A stretch of DNA of 64,000 bases from positions 1 through 64,000 of the forward strand of contig NZ_JAJOZK010000012.1 of assembly GCF_022419185.1 (NCBI RefSeq), in the 5' to 3' direction. The notes under the pieces are model-generated. The model was not told the DNA's origin, ran no database searches, and saw only the letters and a program-made list of their open reading frames with translations. Below, one piece after another: positions 32,604 through 41,879 of the stretch. A program made the translations under genes and the position numbers. Each line of letters begins with the position of its first letter. Positions within the stretch are counted from its first letter, which is position 1. Source of the stretch: Thermomonas flagellata (GTDB lineage: Bacteria > Pseudomonadota > Gammaproteobacteria > Xanthomonadales > Xanthomonadaceae).

Positions 32604-32621
32604 GCGGATGCTAGCATCCGC
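32604..32621. promoter_or_regulatory. 18-base perfect palindrome with symmetric -10 boxes between two start codons
   Basis: The palindrome GCGGATGCTAGCATCCGC contains TAGCAT on both strands: plus 32612-32617, and minus complement ATGCTA at 32608-32613. On each strand TAGCAT is followed by exactly six bases and then the ATG (32624 plus, 32601 minus). It can therefore act as a bidirectional promoter giving leaderless mRNAs, and/or as an operator. Confidence 0.6.
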
Positions 32622-32623
32622 AG

Positions 32624-33118
32624 ATGCCCGATCCAGCCCGCCCACGCGCCGCCGATCCCCTGCGCGACTGCCTGCCGCGCGCCGGCGAACTGCGCTGGAT
32701 CGGGCTGCGCCCGGCGCGCGACGTGCCGATGCGCGAGGTCGCCGCGGCCGCCGCCACCGCCGGCGCCGGGCTGGATGGCGACCGCTACGCCGGCGGCAGC
32801 GGCCGGCGCGGGGTGACCCTGATCCAGGCCGAGCACCTGCCGGCGATCGCCGCCCTCGCCGGGCAGGCGCAGCTCGCGCCGGCACGGTTGCGGCGCAATC
32901 TGGTGGTCGCCGGCATCCCGCTACTGGCGTTGCTCGGGCGGCGGTTCCGGATCGGCGAGGTGTTGCTGGAAGGCACCTTGCCCTGCGATCCCTGTGCGCG
33001 CATGGAGGCCGCGCTCGGGCCGGGCGGCTACAACGCGATGCTCGGCATGGGCGGGCTGTGCGCGCGGGTGCTGGAGCCGGGCGTGCTGCGGGTGGGCGAC
33101 CCGGTGCAGCCGGCATGA
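32624..33118 (+). CDS. MOSC-domain protein
   Basis: A 164-residue MOSC domain: ELRWIGLRPARDVPMREV, GLDGDRYAGGSGRRGVTLIQAEHL, RLRRNLVVAGIPLLALLGRRFRIGEVLLEGTLPCDPCARMEAALGPGGYNAMLGMGGLCARVL. The conserved Cys is in PCDPC. MOSC domains carry persulfide sulfur on this Cys or deliver it to metal/cofactor targets. No Shine-Dalgarno is possible if transcription starts at the palindromic -10, suggesting a leaderless message. Its TGA overlaps the ATG of the next gene (ATGA). Confidence 0.85.
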   Translation: MPDPARPRAADPLRDCLPRAGELRWIGLRPARDVPMREVAAAAATAGAGLDGDRYAGGSGRRGVTLIQAEHLPAIAALAGQAQLAPARLRRNLVVAGIPLLALLGRRFRIGEVLLEGTLPCDPCARMEAALGPGGYNAMLGMGGLCARVLEPGVLRVGDPVQPA

Positions 33119-33711
33119 ACGGCCACTGCATCCTCTCGCACGGCTTCGAGAGCGGCCCGGATGCGGCCAAGGTCACCGCGCTGGCGGCGGTCGCCACCGG
33201 CTTGGGCTGGACCTGCGAACGCCCCGACTACACCGACCTCGACGCCCGCCGCGAGGTGTCCGCGCTCGGCGACGTGCCGGCGCGGATCGCCCGCCTGCGC
33301 ACGCTCGCGCGCGCCGCCGCCGCGCGCGGGCCGGTGCTGCTGGCCGGCTCCAGCCTCGGGGCCTATATCAGCGGCGTGGTCTCGCAGGAGGTCGCGGTCG
33401 CCGGGCTGTTCCTGCTCGCGCCGCCGGTGGCGATGCCCGGCGCGCCGCCGCTGCCGGCGGCCGCGGTGCCGCTGGCGGTGGTGCACGGCTGGCGCGATGA
33501 GTTGATCCCGGCGGAAGCCGTCGTCGCGTGGGCGCGCCCGCGGCGGGCGCAGCTGTTGCTGGTGGACGATGGCCACCGCCTGGCCGCGCATGTGCAGACC
33601 ATCGCCGCAGCCTTTGCGGACTTCCTGCACGGGCTCGCGCCGGAGGGGAACCCCGGCGCCTGGCCATGGTCGGAGACCGCGCCGGATGCGTCTGCGGCGG
33701 CGCCTGCATGA
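33115..33711 (+). CDS. YqiA-like alpha/beta hydrolase
   Basis: A 198-residue small hydrolase. It starts directly with the strand [19 protein letters not shown]. It has the nucleophile elbow [13 protein letters not shown] (Ser80), [11 protein letters not shown] with the acid Asp and DDGHRLA with the catalytic His. This compact form matches YqiA/UPF0227-type esterases of the cytoplasm. It is coupled to the MOSC gene by ATGA. The last 30 residues are Pro/Ala-rich and probably disordered. Confidence 0.82.
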   Translation: MNGHCILSHGFESGPDAAKVTALAAVATGLGWTCERPDYTDLDARREVSALGDVPARIARLRTLARAAAARGPVLLAGSSLGAYISGVVSQEVAVAGLFLLAPPVAMPGAPPLPAAAVPLAVVHGWRDELIPAEAVVAWARPRRAQLLLVDDGHRLAAHVQTIAAAFADFLHGLAPEGNPGAWPWSETAPDASAAAPA

Positions 33712-33799
33712 CGGCCGCGAGGCGGGCGGCGACGGCGCGCACGCGCAGGACTTTCCCATGATCACGGCGGCACGGACACGCCCCGAGGACGGCTCGGCA

Positions 33800-35932
33800 A
33801 TGACCTTCTTCGCCTCCTGCGGCAAGGGCCTGGAATACCTGCTGGTGGACGAACTGCAGGCGCTCGGCTGCCGCGCCGCGACCGCGGCGGTGGCCGGGGC
33901 GCAGGCCAGCGGCGGCCTGGTCGAGGCCGAGCGCGCGGTGCTGTGGTCGCGCCTGGCCAGCCGCGTGCTGTGGCCGCTGGCGCGCTTCGACTGCGCCGAT
34001 GCCGATGCCCTGTACGCCGGCGCGCGCGCGCTGGACTGGGCGACGCACGTGCCGCCGGGTGCGACCATCGCGGTGGATGCGCATGTCGCCGGCAACGGCC
34101 TGACCCACGCGCGCTACGCCGCGCAGCGGGTCAAGGACGCGGTGGTGGACCAATTGCGCGAGGCGCACGGCTGGCGGCCGGACGTGGATACCGAGGCCGC
34201 CGACGTGCGCCTGCACCTGGTGGTGCGCAAGGGCGTAGCGACCCTGTCGGTCGACCTCGGCGGCGGCCCGCTGCACCGGCGCGGCTGGCGTGCGCGCCAG
34301 GGCGAGGCGCCGCTGAAGGAGACCGTGGCCGCGGCGGTGCTGCTGCGCGGCGGCTGGCCGGCGCTGTACGCGCAGGGCGGCGGGCTGCTGGATCCGATGT
34401 GCGGCAGCGGCACCCTGGTGATCGAGGCGGCGCTGTGGGCGGCGGACGTCGCCCCCGGCCTGCAGCGCGGCGGTGGCCGCCCGCCGACGCGCTGGCGCGG
34501 GTTCGACCGGGCCGCCTGGGACGCGCTGTGCGCGGAGGCGCGCGCACGGGCCGAAGCCGGCCTGGTCGCGCTGCGACCCTGCCTGCACGGCAGCGACCGC
34601 GATCCGCAGGCGATCGCGCAGGCGCGCGCCAATGCCGAGGCCGCGGGCGTGGCCGCCGCGATCGACTGGCAGGTACGTGACGTCACCGACCTCATGCCGC
34701 CGCCCGAGGCGGTCGGGCTGGCCGCCAGCAATCCCCCGTACGACATCCGCCTGGCCGCCGACCCGGTGCTGTACCGCGCGCTCGGCGATGCGTTGCGGCG
34801 CGCGGTGCCGGCCTGGCGCGCCAGCCTGCTGTGCGGCGACGATGCGCTGGCGCATGCCACCGGCCTGCGCGCGCGCAAGCGCTATGTGGTCCACAACGGC
34901 CCGCTGGCCTGCAGCCTGATCGTGTGCGATCCCGTCGCGCCGCCGGCGCGCACCGCCGCCGCGGCGGCGCGGCCGCTGCCGGACGGGGCGCAGATGGTCG
35001 CCAACCGCCTGCGCAAGAACCTCGAGCGGCTGGCGCGCTGGCGCGCGCGCGAGGGCGTGGACTGCTTCCGCGCCTACGATGCCGACATCCCCGAGTACGC
35101 CGCCGCGATCGATGTCTACACCGCCGAGGAAGGCGCGACCTGGCTGCACGTGCAGGAATACGCGGCCCCCGCGGAGATCCCGCAGGCGCTGGCCGAGCGC
35201 CGGCTGAAGGAGCTGCTGCTGGCCGCGCGCGAGGTATTCGCGCTGCCGCGTGAGCAGGTCGCGGTCAAGACCCGGCGCACCGGCAAGGGCGGCGCCAAGT
35301 ACGGCCGCTTCGACCACCGCGGGCAGCGGCTGTGGGTGCGCGAGGGCGCGGCGCGGCTGCAGGTCAACCTGTTCGACTACCTCGACACCGGGCTGTTCCT
35401 CGACCACCGCCCGCTGCGCGCGCGGATCGCCGCGGAGGCGCGCGGTCTGCGCTTCCTCAACCTGTTCTGCTACACCGGCGCGGCCACCGTGCAGGCCGCC
35501 CTCGGGGGGGCGGCGCAGACCACCAGCGTGGACCTGTCCGCGACCTACCTCGAATGGCTGGCCGGCAACCTGCAGGGCAACGACCTGGCTGGCCCCGCGC
35601 ACCGGCTGGTGCAGGCGGACGTGCTGGCATGGCTGGCGGCCGACCGCGGCCGCTACGACCTGATCTTCTGCGACCCGCCGACCTTCTCCAACTCCAAGCG
35701 CGCGGCCGACTTCGACGTGCAGCGCGACCACGTGCGCCTGCTGCAGGCGGCGCTGGACCGGCTCGCGCCCGGCGGGGTGCTGTACTTCTCCAACAACTTC
35801 CGCCGCTTCCGGTTGCAGGCCGACGCGCTGTCCGGCGCCGCGATCGAGGACATCAGCGCCGCCACCATCCCGCCCGACTTCGCCCGCAACCCGCGCATCC
35901 ACCGCGCCTGGAGGATCCGCCGCGGCGGATGA
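33800..35932 (+). CDS. rlmKL: 23S rRNA methyltransferase RlmKL (G2445 m2 and G2069 m7)
   Basis: A 710-residue bifunctional enzyme matching the family length. The N-terminal THUMP region ([21 protein letters not shown]) leads into the RlmL methyltransferase with [19 protein letters not shown] and the [10 protein letters not shown] catalytic loop. The C-terminal RlmK half has [19 protein letters not shown] and [22 protein letters not shown]. The start at 33800 ([13 protein letters not shown]) fits the family; in-frame upstream codons at 33758 and earlier lack similarity to the family N-terminus. There is an 88-base gap after the hydrolase gene, so it may have its own promoter. Confidence 0.95.
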   Translation: MTFFASCGKGLEYLLVDELQALGCRAATAAVAGAQASGGLVEAERAVLWSRLASRVLWPLARFDCADADALYAGARALDWATHVPPGATIAVDAHVAGNGLTHARYAAQRVKDAVVDQLREAHGWRPDVDTEAADVRLHLVVRKGVATLSVDLGGGPLHRRGWRARQGEAPLKETVAAAVLLRGGWPALYAQGGGLLDPMCGSGTLVIEAALWAADVAPGLQRGGGRPPTRWRGFDRAAWDALCAEARARAEAGLVALRPCLHGSDRDPQAIAQARANAEAAGVAAAIDWQVRDVTDLMPPPEAVGLAASNPPYDIRLAADPVLYRALGDALRRAVPAWRASLLCGDDALAHATGLRARKRYVVHNGPLACSLIVCDPVAPPARTAAAAARPLPDGAQMVANRLRKNLERLARWRAREGVDCFRAYDADIPEYAAAIDVYTAEEGATWLHVQEYAAPAEIPQALAERRLKELLLAAREVFALPREQVAVKTRRTGKGGAKYGRFDHRGQRLWVREGAARLQVNLFDYLDTGLFLDHRPLRARIAAEARGLRFLNLFCYTGAATVQAALGGAAQTTSVDLSATYLEWLAGNLQGNDLAGPAHRLVQADVLAWLAADRGRYDLIFCDPPTFSNSKRAADFDVQRDHVRLLQAALDRLAPGGVLYFSNNFRRFRLQADALSGAAIEDISAATIPPDFARNPRIHRAWRIRRGG

Positions 35933-35953
35933 GGCGGCGCAAGTCCCGGCGGC

Positions 35954-37012
35954 TCAGCGCCCGCGCAGCCGCCCCAGCAGCCCGCCGGCGGCGGGGGCGG
36001 ACGGCGGCGGGGTCTCGGCGACGACCACCTCGGCATTGCCGCAGGCGCGCTGGGCATTGACGAAGTCGGCCACCTCGTCCTCGCCGGTGCTGCTGGCGGC
36101 GGCGATCTCGGCCACCCGCGCCGGCCCCTTCATCATCGCGGTGGCGATCCGGAAGTGGCGCGGGTACTCGCGCTCGGTCTGCGGCCACTTGCGCAGGCGG
36201 AACAGGGTGTCGGCCGGGTGGCCGTCGAGCAGGCGGCCGTTGCCGGCGACCAGGCCGGCGAACCAGCGCAGGCGCTGCAGCGGCTGCGGCGGGCCGAGCG
36301 CGGCGGCGGCGTCCGCCCATGCGGCATCGTCCAGCGGGACGAACGCGGCGAGGTCGGCGGTCGCGCGCAGGGCGTCGGTCATCGGTTTGAGGGCCGTCGG
36401 GCCGTGCCACTGGCCGGCGCGCAGGTCGATCAGCAGGTGCAGCCCGTCGCCCAGGCGCAGCTGCACGCGCGGCGGCAGCCGGTCGCCGAGCAGCCAGGCC
36501 CACAGCGGGCGTGGGCCGGCGTCGTGCGTCGCCGGATCGGGAGCGCGATCACCGGCCGTGGTCGGCGCGGCGTCCGCCGCAGGGGCTTCGTCAACGACGG
36601 CCGGGGGAGGCGCAGCGGGCGCGGGCTCCCGCTCGGAGGCGTTGTCGGCCGGGTCTGTACCCGCCGGCATCGCTGCGCGCTCGGTGGTGGGTGGCGCGAT
36701 GCCTGGGGGTGGCGAGCCTGCGGCGATCGCATGCAGCAGTGCGGCCAGCGCCTGCGCGGTCACCGGCCGCGGCAGGTGGAAGTCGGCCTGGGTCGGCCCG
36801 CGCGCGCTCAGGCCGATCACCTGCTTGCCGGCGGCGTGCAGCTTGAGCCAGCTCATCGGCCCGTACAGGCTGTCCATGTCCACCGCGACCAGCGCGGCGT
36901 CGTCGCCGCCGAGGGTCCAGTCCGCGTGCAGCTGCGTCGCCGCGGCGAACGCAGCGCGCACTTCCTCCGCGGTCGCTCGGTCCATGCCGGTGATGCCCAA
37001 TGTCGCTGCCAT
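35954..37012 (-). CDS. Hypothetical protein with N- and C-terminal domains joined by a Pro/Ala linker
   Basis: A 352-residue protein from the ATG at 37012, with GGGGGA 9 bases upstream. Residues 1-95 (MAATLGITGMDRATAEEVRAAF...DAALVAVDMDSLYGPMSWLKLHAAGKQVIGLSAR) resemble a receiver-like alpha/beta fold lacking a clear phospho-Asp signature. A disordered linker (about 100-175) follows. The C-terminal part (PLWAWLLGDRLPPRVQLRLGDG...WPQTEREYPRHFRIATAMMKGPARVAEIAAASSTGEDEVADFVNAQRACG) ends in a winged-helix-like segment. I recognise no named family. It is probably a soluble cytoplasmic regulator; this is inference from layout only. Confidence 0.6.
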   Translation of the reverse strand: MAATLGITGMDRATAEEVRAAFAAATQLHADWTLGGDDAALVAVDMDSLYGPMSWLKLHAAGKQVIGLSARGPTQADFHLPRPVTAQALAALLHAIAAGSPPPGIAPPTTERAAMPAGTDPADNASEREPAPAAPPPAVVDEAPAADAAPTTAGDRAPDPATHDAGPRPLWAWLLGDRLPPRVQLRLGDGLHLLIDLRAGQWHGPTALKPMTDALRATADLAAFVPLDDAAWADAAAALGPPQPLQRLRWFAGLVAGNGRLLDGHPADTLFRLRKWPQTEREYPRHFRIATAMMKGPARVAEIAAASSTGEDEVADFVNAQRACGNAEVVVAETPPPSAPAAGGLLGRLRGR

Positions 37013-37145
37013 GCTGCGCAATCCCCCTGAGGCGGCGAGTCTTGCCAATGGCGCGGCCGCGGTCAATCCGCCGCGGCGGGATTTTCCGTGCGTGCGGTCA
37101 GGGTTTTGCCGATCCGCTGCCGCGCGGGCACCGCTGCGCAGGCGC

Positions 37146-37805
37146 TCAGTGCCGGCGCGGGTGGTGCGGCAGCTGCGCCTTCAGGAAGGCCATCTGGTCG
37201 GCCAGGATGTTGCGGTTGGACAGGATCAGGTGCTCCACCCAGCTCGGGCGGTAGGGCACCGCCAGCAGCGGCATCCCCGCCTGCTGCGGGGTGCGGTTGC
37301 CCTTGCGCGAGTTGCACTGGAAGCAGGCCGCGACCACGTTCTCCCACACGTCGCGCCCGCCCTTGGAGACCGGCAGCACGTGGTCGCGGGTCAGCGCATG
37401 GCGCGGGAACTCGCGCCCGCAGTACAGGCACAGGTGCTGGTCGCGCGCGAACAGGGCCGGGTTGGTCAGGGTCGGGGTCGGCGCGACCGCGGCCGGGCGC
37501 ACGTGGCCGCGCGCGGCGATGATCGGATGCAACTGCAGCACGCTGCGGCGCCCGCTGCGGCGGTTGATGCCGCCGTGCACTTCCAGGCAGGGATCGCCCA
37601 GGGTCCAGGCGACCGCGCCGCGCGCGTACAGGCAGGCGGCGTCCTGCCAGCTCATCCAGTCCAGCGCACGGCCATGGGCGTCGAGGGCAAGCAGGCGCAG
37701 GCCGGGCAGGCGGCCGGGCGCGGCGATCGCGGGTAAGGCCGCCTCCGCGGCATCGGCATCGGTCCCGGAGTGGAGCGGGCGCAGCGGGGCGTTCGCGGTC
37801 TCCAT
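37146..37805 (-). CDS. HNH endonuclease-domain protein
   Basis: A 219-residue protein. The C-terminal HNH nuclease motif is CLYCGREFPRHALTRDHVLPVSKGGRDVWENVVAACFQCNSRKGN. It has two CxxC zinc knuckles around the ALTRDHVLP His and the NVV Asn. The N-terminal half (LRLLALDAHGRALDWMSWQDAACLYARGAVAWTLGDP) matches the 'HNH endonuclease' group widespread in proteobacteria as a lone gene. DNA nicking is inferred from the motif. No restriction-modification or phage genes are adjacent. Confidence 0.87.
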   Translation of the reverse strand: METANAPLRPLHSGTDADAAEAALPAIAAPGRLPGLRLLALDAHGRALDWMSWQDAACLYARGAVAWTLGDPCLEVHGGINRRSGRRSVLQLHPIIAARGHVRPAAVAPTPTLTNPALFARDQHLCLYCGREFPRHALTRDHVLPVSKGGRDVWENVVAACFQCNSRKGNRTPQQAGMPLLAVPYRPSWVEHLILSNRNILADQMAFLKAQLPHHPRRH

Positions 37806-37904
37806 CGGGACACCAGCTTATACGCCATCGATGACGGTTTGGGTAGCGCGCGGGCGCCCCGTGCGCGGGCCCCGGCGGGACGGCCCGCCGAGGGCACGCC
37901 CGGG

Positions 37905-39698
37905 TCAGGCGTCGAAGGCCTCGGCCGCCAGCCCCAGGAGCGGCGCCGCGCCGGCCTCGATCGCGGCCTTGTGCGCCAGCGTGCGCGGCAGCAGGCGCGC
38001 GTAGAAGAACCGGGCGGTCTCGCGCTTGGCGTCCTTGAACGCCTGCGGGCGGGCGCCGGCGGTGGCGGCGGCCACCGCGCGCGCCCACCAGTAGGCCAGT
38101 ACCACGTAGCCGGAATAAAGCAGGTAGTCGGTGCTGGCCGCGCCCAGCTCTTCCGGGTTGGACGCGGCCCGCTGCAGGATGTCGCGGGTGAGCGCGCCCC
38201 ATTCGGCGCACTTGGCGCGCAGCGCCGGCAGGAACTCGGCCAGCGCGGGATTGGCCTCGTGCTGGCGGGCGAAGGCCTCCACCTCGGCCAGGAACAGCTT
38301 CAGCCCGGCCCCCTGGCTGGCGGCGGTCTTGCGCCCGATCAGGTCGAGCGCCTGGATCCCGGTGGTGCCTTCGTACAGGGTGGTGATGCGGGCGTCGCGC
38401 GCCAGCTGCTCCATGCCGTGCTCGTGGATGTAGCCGTGGCCGCCGTAGCACTGCAGGGCGTGGTAGGTGTTCTCGATCGCCCATTCGGTCAGGCAGGCCT
38501 TGGTGATCGGGGTCAGCCAGCCCACCAGGGTCTCGGCGCGCTCGCGCTCGCCGGGGTCGGCCGCCTTCTCCGCCTCGTCCAGCAGCGAATAGGCGCGCAG
38601 CGCCAGCAGCCGGCCGCCCTCGACCAGCGCCTTCTGGGTCAGCAGCATGCGCCGCACGTCCGGCTGCACGATGATCGGGTCGGCCGGCTTGTCGGGGCAC
38701 TTCGGGCCGGACAGCGCGCGCGACTGCAGGCGTTCGCGCGCATAGCGCAGCGCGTTCTGGAACGCGCGCTCGGACAGCGCCAGGCCCTGCACGCCGACCC
38801 CGAGGCGGGCGGAGTTCATCATCACGAACATCGCCTGCAGGCCCTTGTGCGGCTGCCCGACCAGGTAGCCCTCGGCGCCGTCGAAGTTCATCACGCAGGT
38901 GGCCGAGCCGTGGATGCCCATCTTGTGCTCGATCGACCCGCAGCGCACTGCGTTGCGCTCGCCCACCGTGCCGTCGCGGCCGACCTTGAACTTGGGCACC
39001 ACGAACAGCGAGATGCCCTTGGCGCCGGGCGGCGCGTCCGGCAGCTTGGCCAGCACCAGGTGCACGATGTTGGGGACGAGGTCGTGCTCGCCGGCGGTGA
39101 TGAAGATCTTGGTGCCGGTGACGGCGTACTTGCCGTCGGCGATCGGTTCGGCGCGGGTCTTGAGCAGGCCGAGGTCGGTGCCGCAGTGCGGCTCGGTCAG
39201 GCACATGGTGCCGCTCCAGGTGCCGGCGACCAGCGGCTTGAGGAACACCTCCTTCTGCCAGTCCTCGCCGTAGCGCGAGAGCGCCTCGACCGCGCCGTGC
39301 GAGAGCAGCGGGAAATTGCCCCAGGCCAGGTTGGCGCCGTCGATCAGCTCGGTCATCACCCCGCCGATCGCTTCCGGCAGGCCCATGCCGCCGTGCTCGG
39401 GTGGGTTGGTCAGCCCGGTCCAGCCGCCGGCCACGAACTGCGCGTACGCCTCGCGGAAGCCGGGCGGCGTGGCCACCGCGCCGGTCTCGGGGTCGAACCG
39501 GCAGCCGGCCTCGTCGCCGACCTGGTTGAGCGGCGCCAGCACCGTCTCCACGAAGCGCGCGGCTTCCTCGAGCACCGCGTCCACCGTCTCGCGGCTGGCG
39601 TCGGCATGGCCGAGCGCCTGCCAGCGCGGGGGCAGGTCGAGCACGTCGTAGAGGGCGAAGCGCAGATCGTCCAGCGGGGCCTTGTAGCTGCTGCTCAT
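37905..39698 (-). CDS. Acyl-CoA dehydrogenase (about 600-residue class)
   Basis: A 597-residue FAD enzyme with an N-terminal extension (MSSSYKAPLDDLRFALYDVL). The core includes GGMGLPEAIGGV, MCLTEPHCGTDLGLLKTRAEP, KIFITAGEHDL and YGGHGYIHEHGMEQLARDARITTLYEGTTGIQALDLIGRK (catalytic Glu in YEGT). A C-terminal ~130-residue extra domain follows. This larger class handles long-chain or branched acyl-CoA in fatty-acid breakdown. The ATG at 39698 matches the family N-terminus. No hydratase or thiolase is adjacent. Confidence 0.92.
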   Translation of the reverse strand: MSSSYKAPLDDLRFALYDVLDLPPRWQALGHADASRETVDAVLEEAARFVETVLAPLNQVGDEAGCRFDPETGAVATPPGFREAYAQFVAGGWTGLTNPPEHGGMGLPEAIGGVMTELIDGANLAWGNFPLLSHGAVEALSRYGEDWQKEVFLKPLVAGTWSGTMCLTEPHCGTDLGLLKTRAEPIADGKYAVTGTKIFITAGEHDLVPNIVHLVLAKLPDAPPGAKGISLFVVPKFKVGRDGTVGERNAVRCGSIEHKMGIHGSATCVMNFDGAEGYLVGQPHKGLQAMFVMMNSARLGVGVQGLALSERAFQNALRYARERLQSRALSGPKCPDKPADPIIVQPDVRRMLLTQKALVEGGRLLALRAYSLLDEAEKAADPGERERAETLVGWLTPITKACLTEWAIENTYHALQCYGGHGYIHEHGMEQLARDARITTLYEGTTGIQALDLIGRKTAASQGAGLKLFLAEVEAFARQHEANPALAEFLPALRAKCAEWGALTRDILQRAASNPEELGAASTDYLLYSGYVVLAYWWARAVAAATAGARPQAFKDAKRETARFFYARLLPRTLAHKAAIEAGAAPLLGLAAEAFDA

Positions 39699-39813
39699 GG
39701 GCAAGTCCGGTCGGAGGCGCCGGCGGGCGGCCGGCATGGGCCAAGCATACTATGGCGTATGGACAGGCGTGCGACACCCGCTCCCGGCCGCGCGCGCGGG
39801 CGTGTCGCGGCGC

Positions 39814-40281
39814 TCAGCGCAGCACGCCGGCCAGGCCCGGCACCGGCGACAGCGCGCTGGCCAGCTTGATGTCGTAGCGGCGGCTGTCGCCGCCCTCGGC
39901 GGCCGCCTCCACCGTCCCGGTCAGGGTGTAGCTCAGGCCCTGGCCGTCGGCCAAGGCGGTCGCCAGGCGCGCGCGTCCGGCCGCGGTCGGGGTCACCGTG
40001 GCCTGGACCACGTCCGCGGACTCCGGGCCGATGGTCAGGTCCGGGCGCGGCTGCAGGCGCGCGGCGAGGCCGTTGTCGAATGCCAGGGCGAGATCGGCGG
40101 CGGCAAAGCGCATCGCCACGCTGCTGTAGTTCTGCAGGCGCAACTGCACCTCCCACTGGCCGTCGCTGCGCACGCTCAGCTGCTGCACGCTGGCCGCCGG
40201 GGCCGACACCCGCCGCACCGGTCCGCCGCAGGCGGCCAGCAGCAGGGCACCGGCGACGGCGACCCACAGGGCGCGGCGCAT
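39814..40281 (-). CDS. LEA14/WHy-like lipoprotein
   Basis: A 155-residue protein with a lipobox LLLAAC (Cys18). A single beta domain (VQQLSVRSDGQWEVQLRLQNYSSVAMRFAAADLALAFDNGLAARL...) resembles the water-stress/LEA14 immunoglobulin-like fold ('v.l.l.N.s...m.....l.....') of envelope proteins. The role is unknown. The gene begins 2 bases after the stop of the 62-residue ORF, so translation is coupled. Confidence 0.72.
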   Translation of the reverse strand: MRRALWVAVAGALLLAACGGPVRRVSAPAASVQQLSVRSDGQWEVQLRLQNYSSVAMRFAAADLALAFDNGLAARLQPRPDLTIGPESADVVQATVTPTAAGRARLATALADGQGLSYTLTGTVEAAAEGGDSRRYDIKLASALSPVPGLAGVLR

Positions 40282-40283
40282 GC

Positions 40284-40472
40284 TCAGTACCCCGCCGCGA
40301 GCGGATCGACCGGCTGCTCGCGGATGTAGGCGTCCTTGGCGGCGATGAAGGCTTCGGCCAGGCGGTAGGCCTCGCGGCCGAGGGCCTGGCGGGTCTCGTC
40401 GCTGGCATTGTCGAGGTCGTGCTTGCCGACCAGGGCGACGAACAGGGCGAAGGCGGTCTGGTGGATGTCCAT
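40284..40472 (-). CDS. Small helical protein, 62 residues
   Basis: A short protein (MDIHQTAFALFVALVGKHDLD...REAYRLAEAFIAAKDAYIREQP). It is predominantly amphipathic helix without signal or membrane segment. Its TGA is followed by two bases and the ATG of the lipoprotein gene. The tight coupling and an ATG fitting codon use support it as real. No family was recognised. Confidence 0.65.
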   Translation of the reverse strand: MDIHQTAFALFVALVGKHDLDNASDETRQALGREAYRLAEAFIAAKDAYIREQPVDPLAAGY

Positions 40473-40595
40473 GGGCGATCCGGCGGGTGGATGGACGGGG
40501 CGGCGCCACCTTACACCGGCGCGATGGCGGTGCGCAGCCCGTGCCATGGGCAAATGCCGGCCCGGGCGGGCGGCGCCGGGAGGCGGCCGCCGGCG

Positions 40596-41879
40596 TCATC
40601 CGCGCCGCGGGCGCGCGCGCACGGCCAGGTACACCGGCACCCCGGCCAGCAGCAGCACGCCGCCCCACAGCAGCGCGCGCATCCCGGTGCCGAGCAGCGC
40701 CCACAGCGCATAGGCCAGCGCCGCCGCCACCGCGAGCCGCGCGCCGCGCCCGGCGCGCGGGGTGAGCGCGAACCAGGCCGCCGCGGTCAGCGCATAGGGC
40801 ACCAGCGCCGCGGCGGTGGTCAGCAGGATCGCGAACTCGAACAGCGCGACCAGGCTGGCATCGGCATTGGCCAGCACCAGCGCGCTGGCCAGCGCGCTGC
40901 TCAGTAGCAGCCCGGTGCGCGGCGTGCCGCGCGCATCGGTGCGCGCGAACGGCGCCGGGAACAGGCCGTCGCGCGCGGCTGCCAGCGGCATCTGCGCCTG
41001 CAGCAGCACCCAGCCGTTGAGGGCGCCGAGGCAGGACACCGTCGCCAGCAGGGCGACCCCGGTGGCGGCGGGCGCACCCCACAGCTGCGCGGCGGCGTCC
41101 GCCATCGGCGCGGCGGAGGCGCGCAGCTGCGCGGCCGGCAGCACGCCGAGCACCGCGGTGCAGGCGAGCAGGGTGGCGATCCCGGCCAACGCGACCCCGA
41201 GCAGGGTCGCGCGCGGCACCGTGCGGCGCGGATCGCGCACGGCCTCCGCCGGCACCGTGGCCGCTTCCAGCCCGAGGAAGGCCCACAGGGTCAGCGCCGC
41301 GGTGGCGGTGGCGACCTGCAGCAGCGGCTGCCCGCTCGGATTGAACGGCTGCAGCGCGCCCGCCTCGACCCGGGCCAGGCCGAGCACGCCGAACAGCAGC
41401 AGCGGCAGCAGCTTGAGCAGGGTCAGCGCGATCTGCGCGGCGGCGGCCTCGCGCAGGCCGGCGAGGTTGACGGCCGTGCACAGCCACAGCGCAGCTAGCG
41501 CGACCGCGGCCCCGTGCCAGGGCGCCGCGCCGACCCAGGGCCACAGCGCGCCGAGGCTGCCGGCGAACGCCACCGCCAGCGCGGCGTTGCCGGCCCAGTT
41601 GCAGATCCAGTAGCTCCAGGCCACCGCGAACCCGACCCCGTCGCCGAAGGCCAGGCGGGCGTAGGCATAGCTGCCGCCGGCGAGCGGATGCGCCTGCGCC
41701 AGCCAGGCATAGGTCAGCGCCAGCAGCAGCGCGCCGGCCAGGCTCAGGCCCCAGCCCAGCAGGCTGGCGGCGCCGTAGGGCGCGAGGGTCGCCGGCAGCA
41801 GGAAGACCCCGCTGCCGATCATGCTGCCCACCACCAGCGCGGTCGCCGCCCACAGCCCCAGCGGGCGGCGCGGGTTCAC
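40596..41879 (-). CDS. APC-superfamily amino acid permease
   Basis: A 427-residue transporter with about twelve membrane helices. Helix 1 VVGSMIGSGVFLLPATLAPYG carries the APC GSGxF substrate-binding break. The helix-6 region (LWAFLGLEAATVPAEAVRDPRRTVPRATLLGV) is typical of basic or neutral amino acid/amine permeases. It starts with GTG at 41879, overlapping the stop of the Rieske oxygenase (GTGA). The coupled pair suggests that the permease imports the oxygenase's substrate. Confidence 0.88.
   Translation of the reverse strand: MNPRRPLGLWAATALVVGSMIGSGVFLLPATLAPYGAASLLGWGLSLAGALLLALTYAWLAQAHPLAGGSYAYARLAFGDGVGFAVAWSYWICNWAGNAALAVAFAGSLGALWPWVGAAPWHGAAVALAALWLCTAVNLAGLREAAAAQIALTLLKLLPLLLFGVLGLARVEAGALQPFNPSGQPLLQVATATAALTLWAFLGLEAATVPAEAVRDPRRTVPRATLLGVALAGIATLLACTAVLGVLPAAQLRASAAPMADAAAQLWGAPAATGVALLATVSCLGALNGWVLLQAQMPLAAARDGLFPAPFARTDARGTPRTGLLLSSALASALVLANADASLVALFEFAILLTTAAALVPYALTAAAWFALTPRAGRGARLAVAAALAYALWALLGTGMRALLWGGVLLLAGVPVYLAVRARPRRG

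Noticed and set aside
33569..33799. Upstream extension of rlmKL
   Set aside because: It overlaps the end of the hydrolase gene and has no similarity to the RlmKL N-terminus; the ATG at 33800 gives the normal family length.
37013..37066. TTG extension of the hypothetical protein at 35954-37012
   Set aside because: It adds 18 Ala-rich residues; the ATG at 37012 has a good ribosome site.
37770..39869. Long plus-strand frame opposite the acyl-CoA dehydrogenase
   Set aside because: Antisense shadow; its translation shows no recognisable motif, while the minus strand has a full acyl-CoA dehydrogenase.
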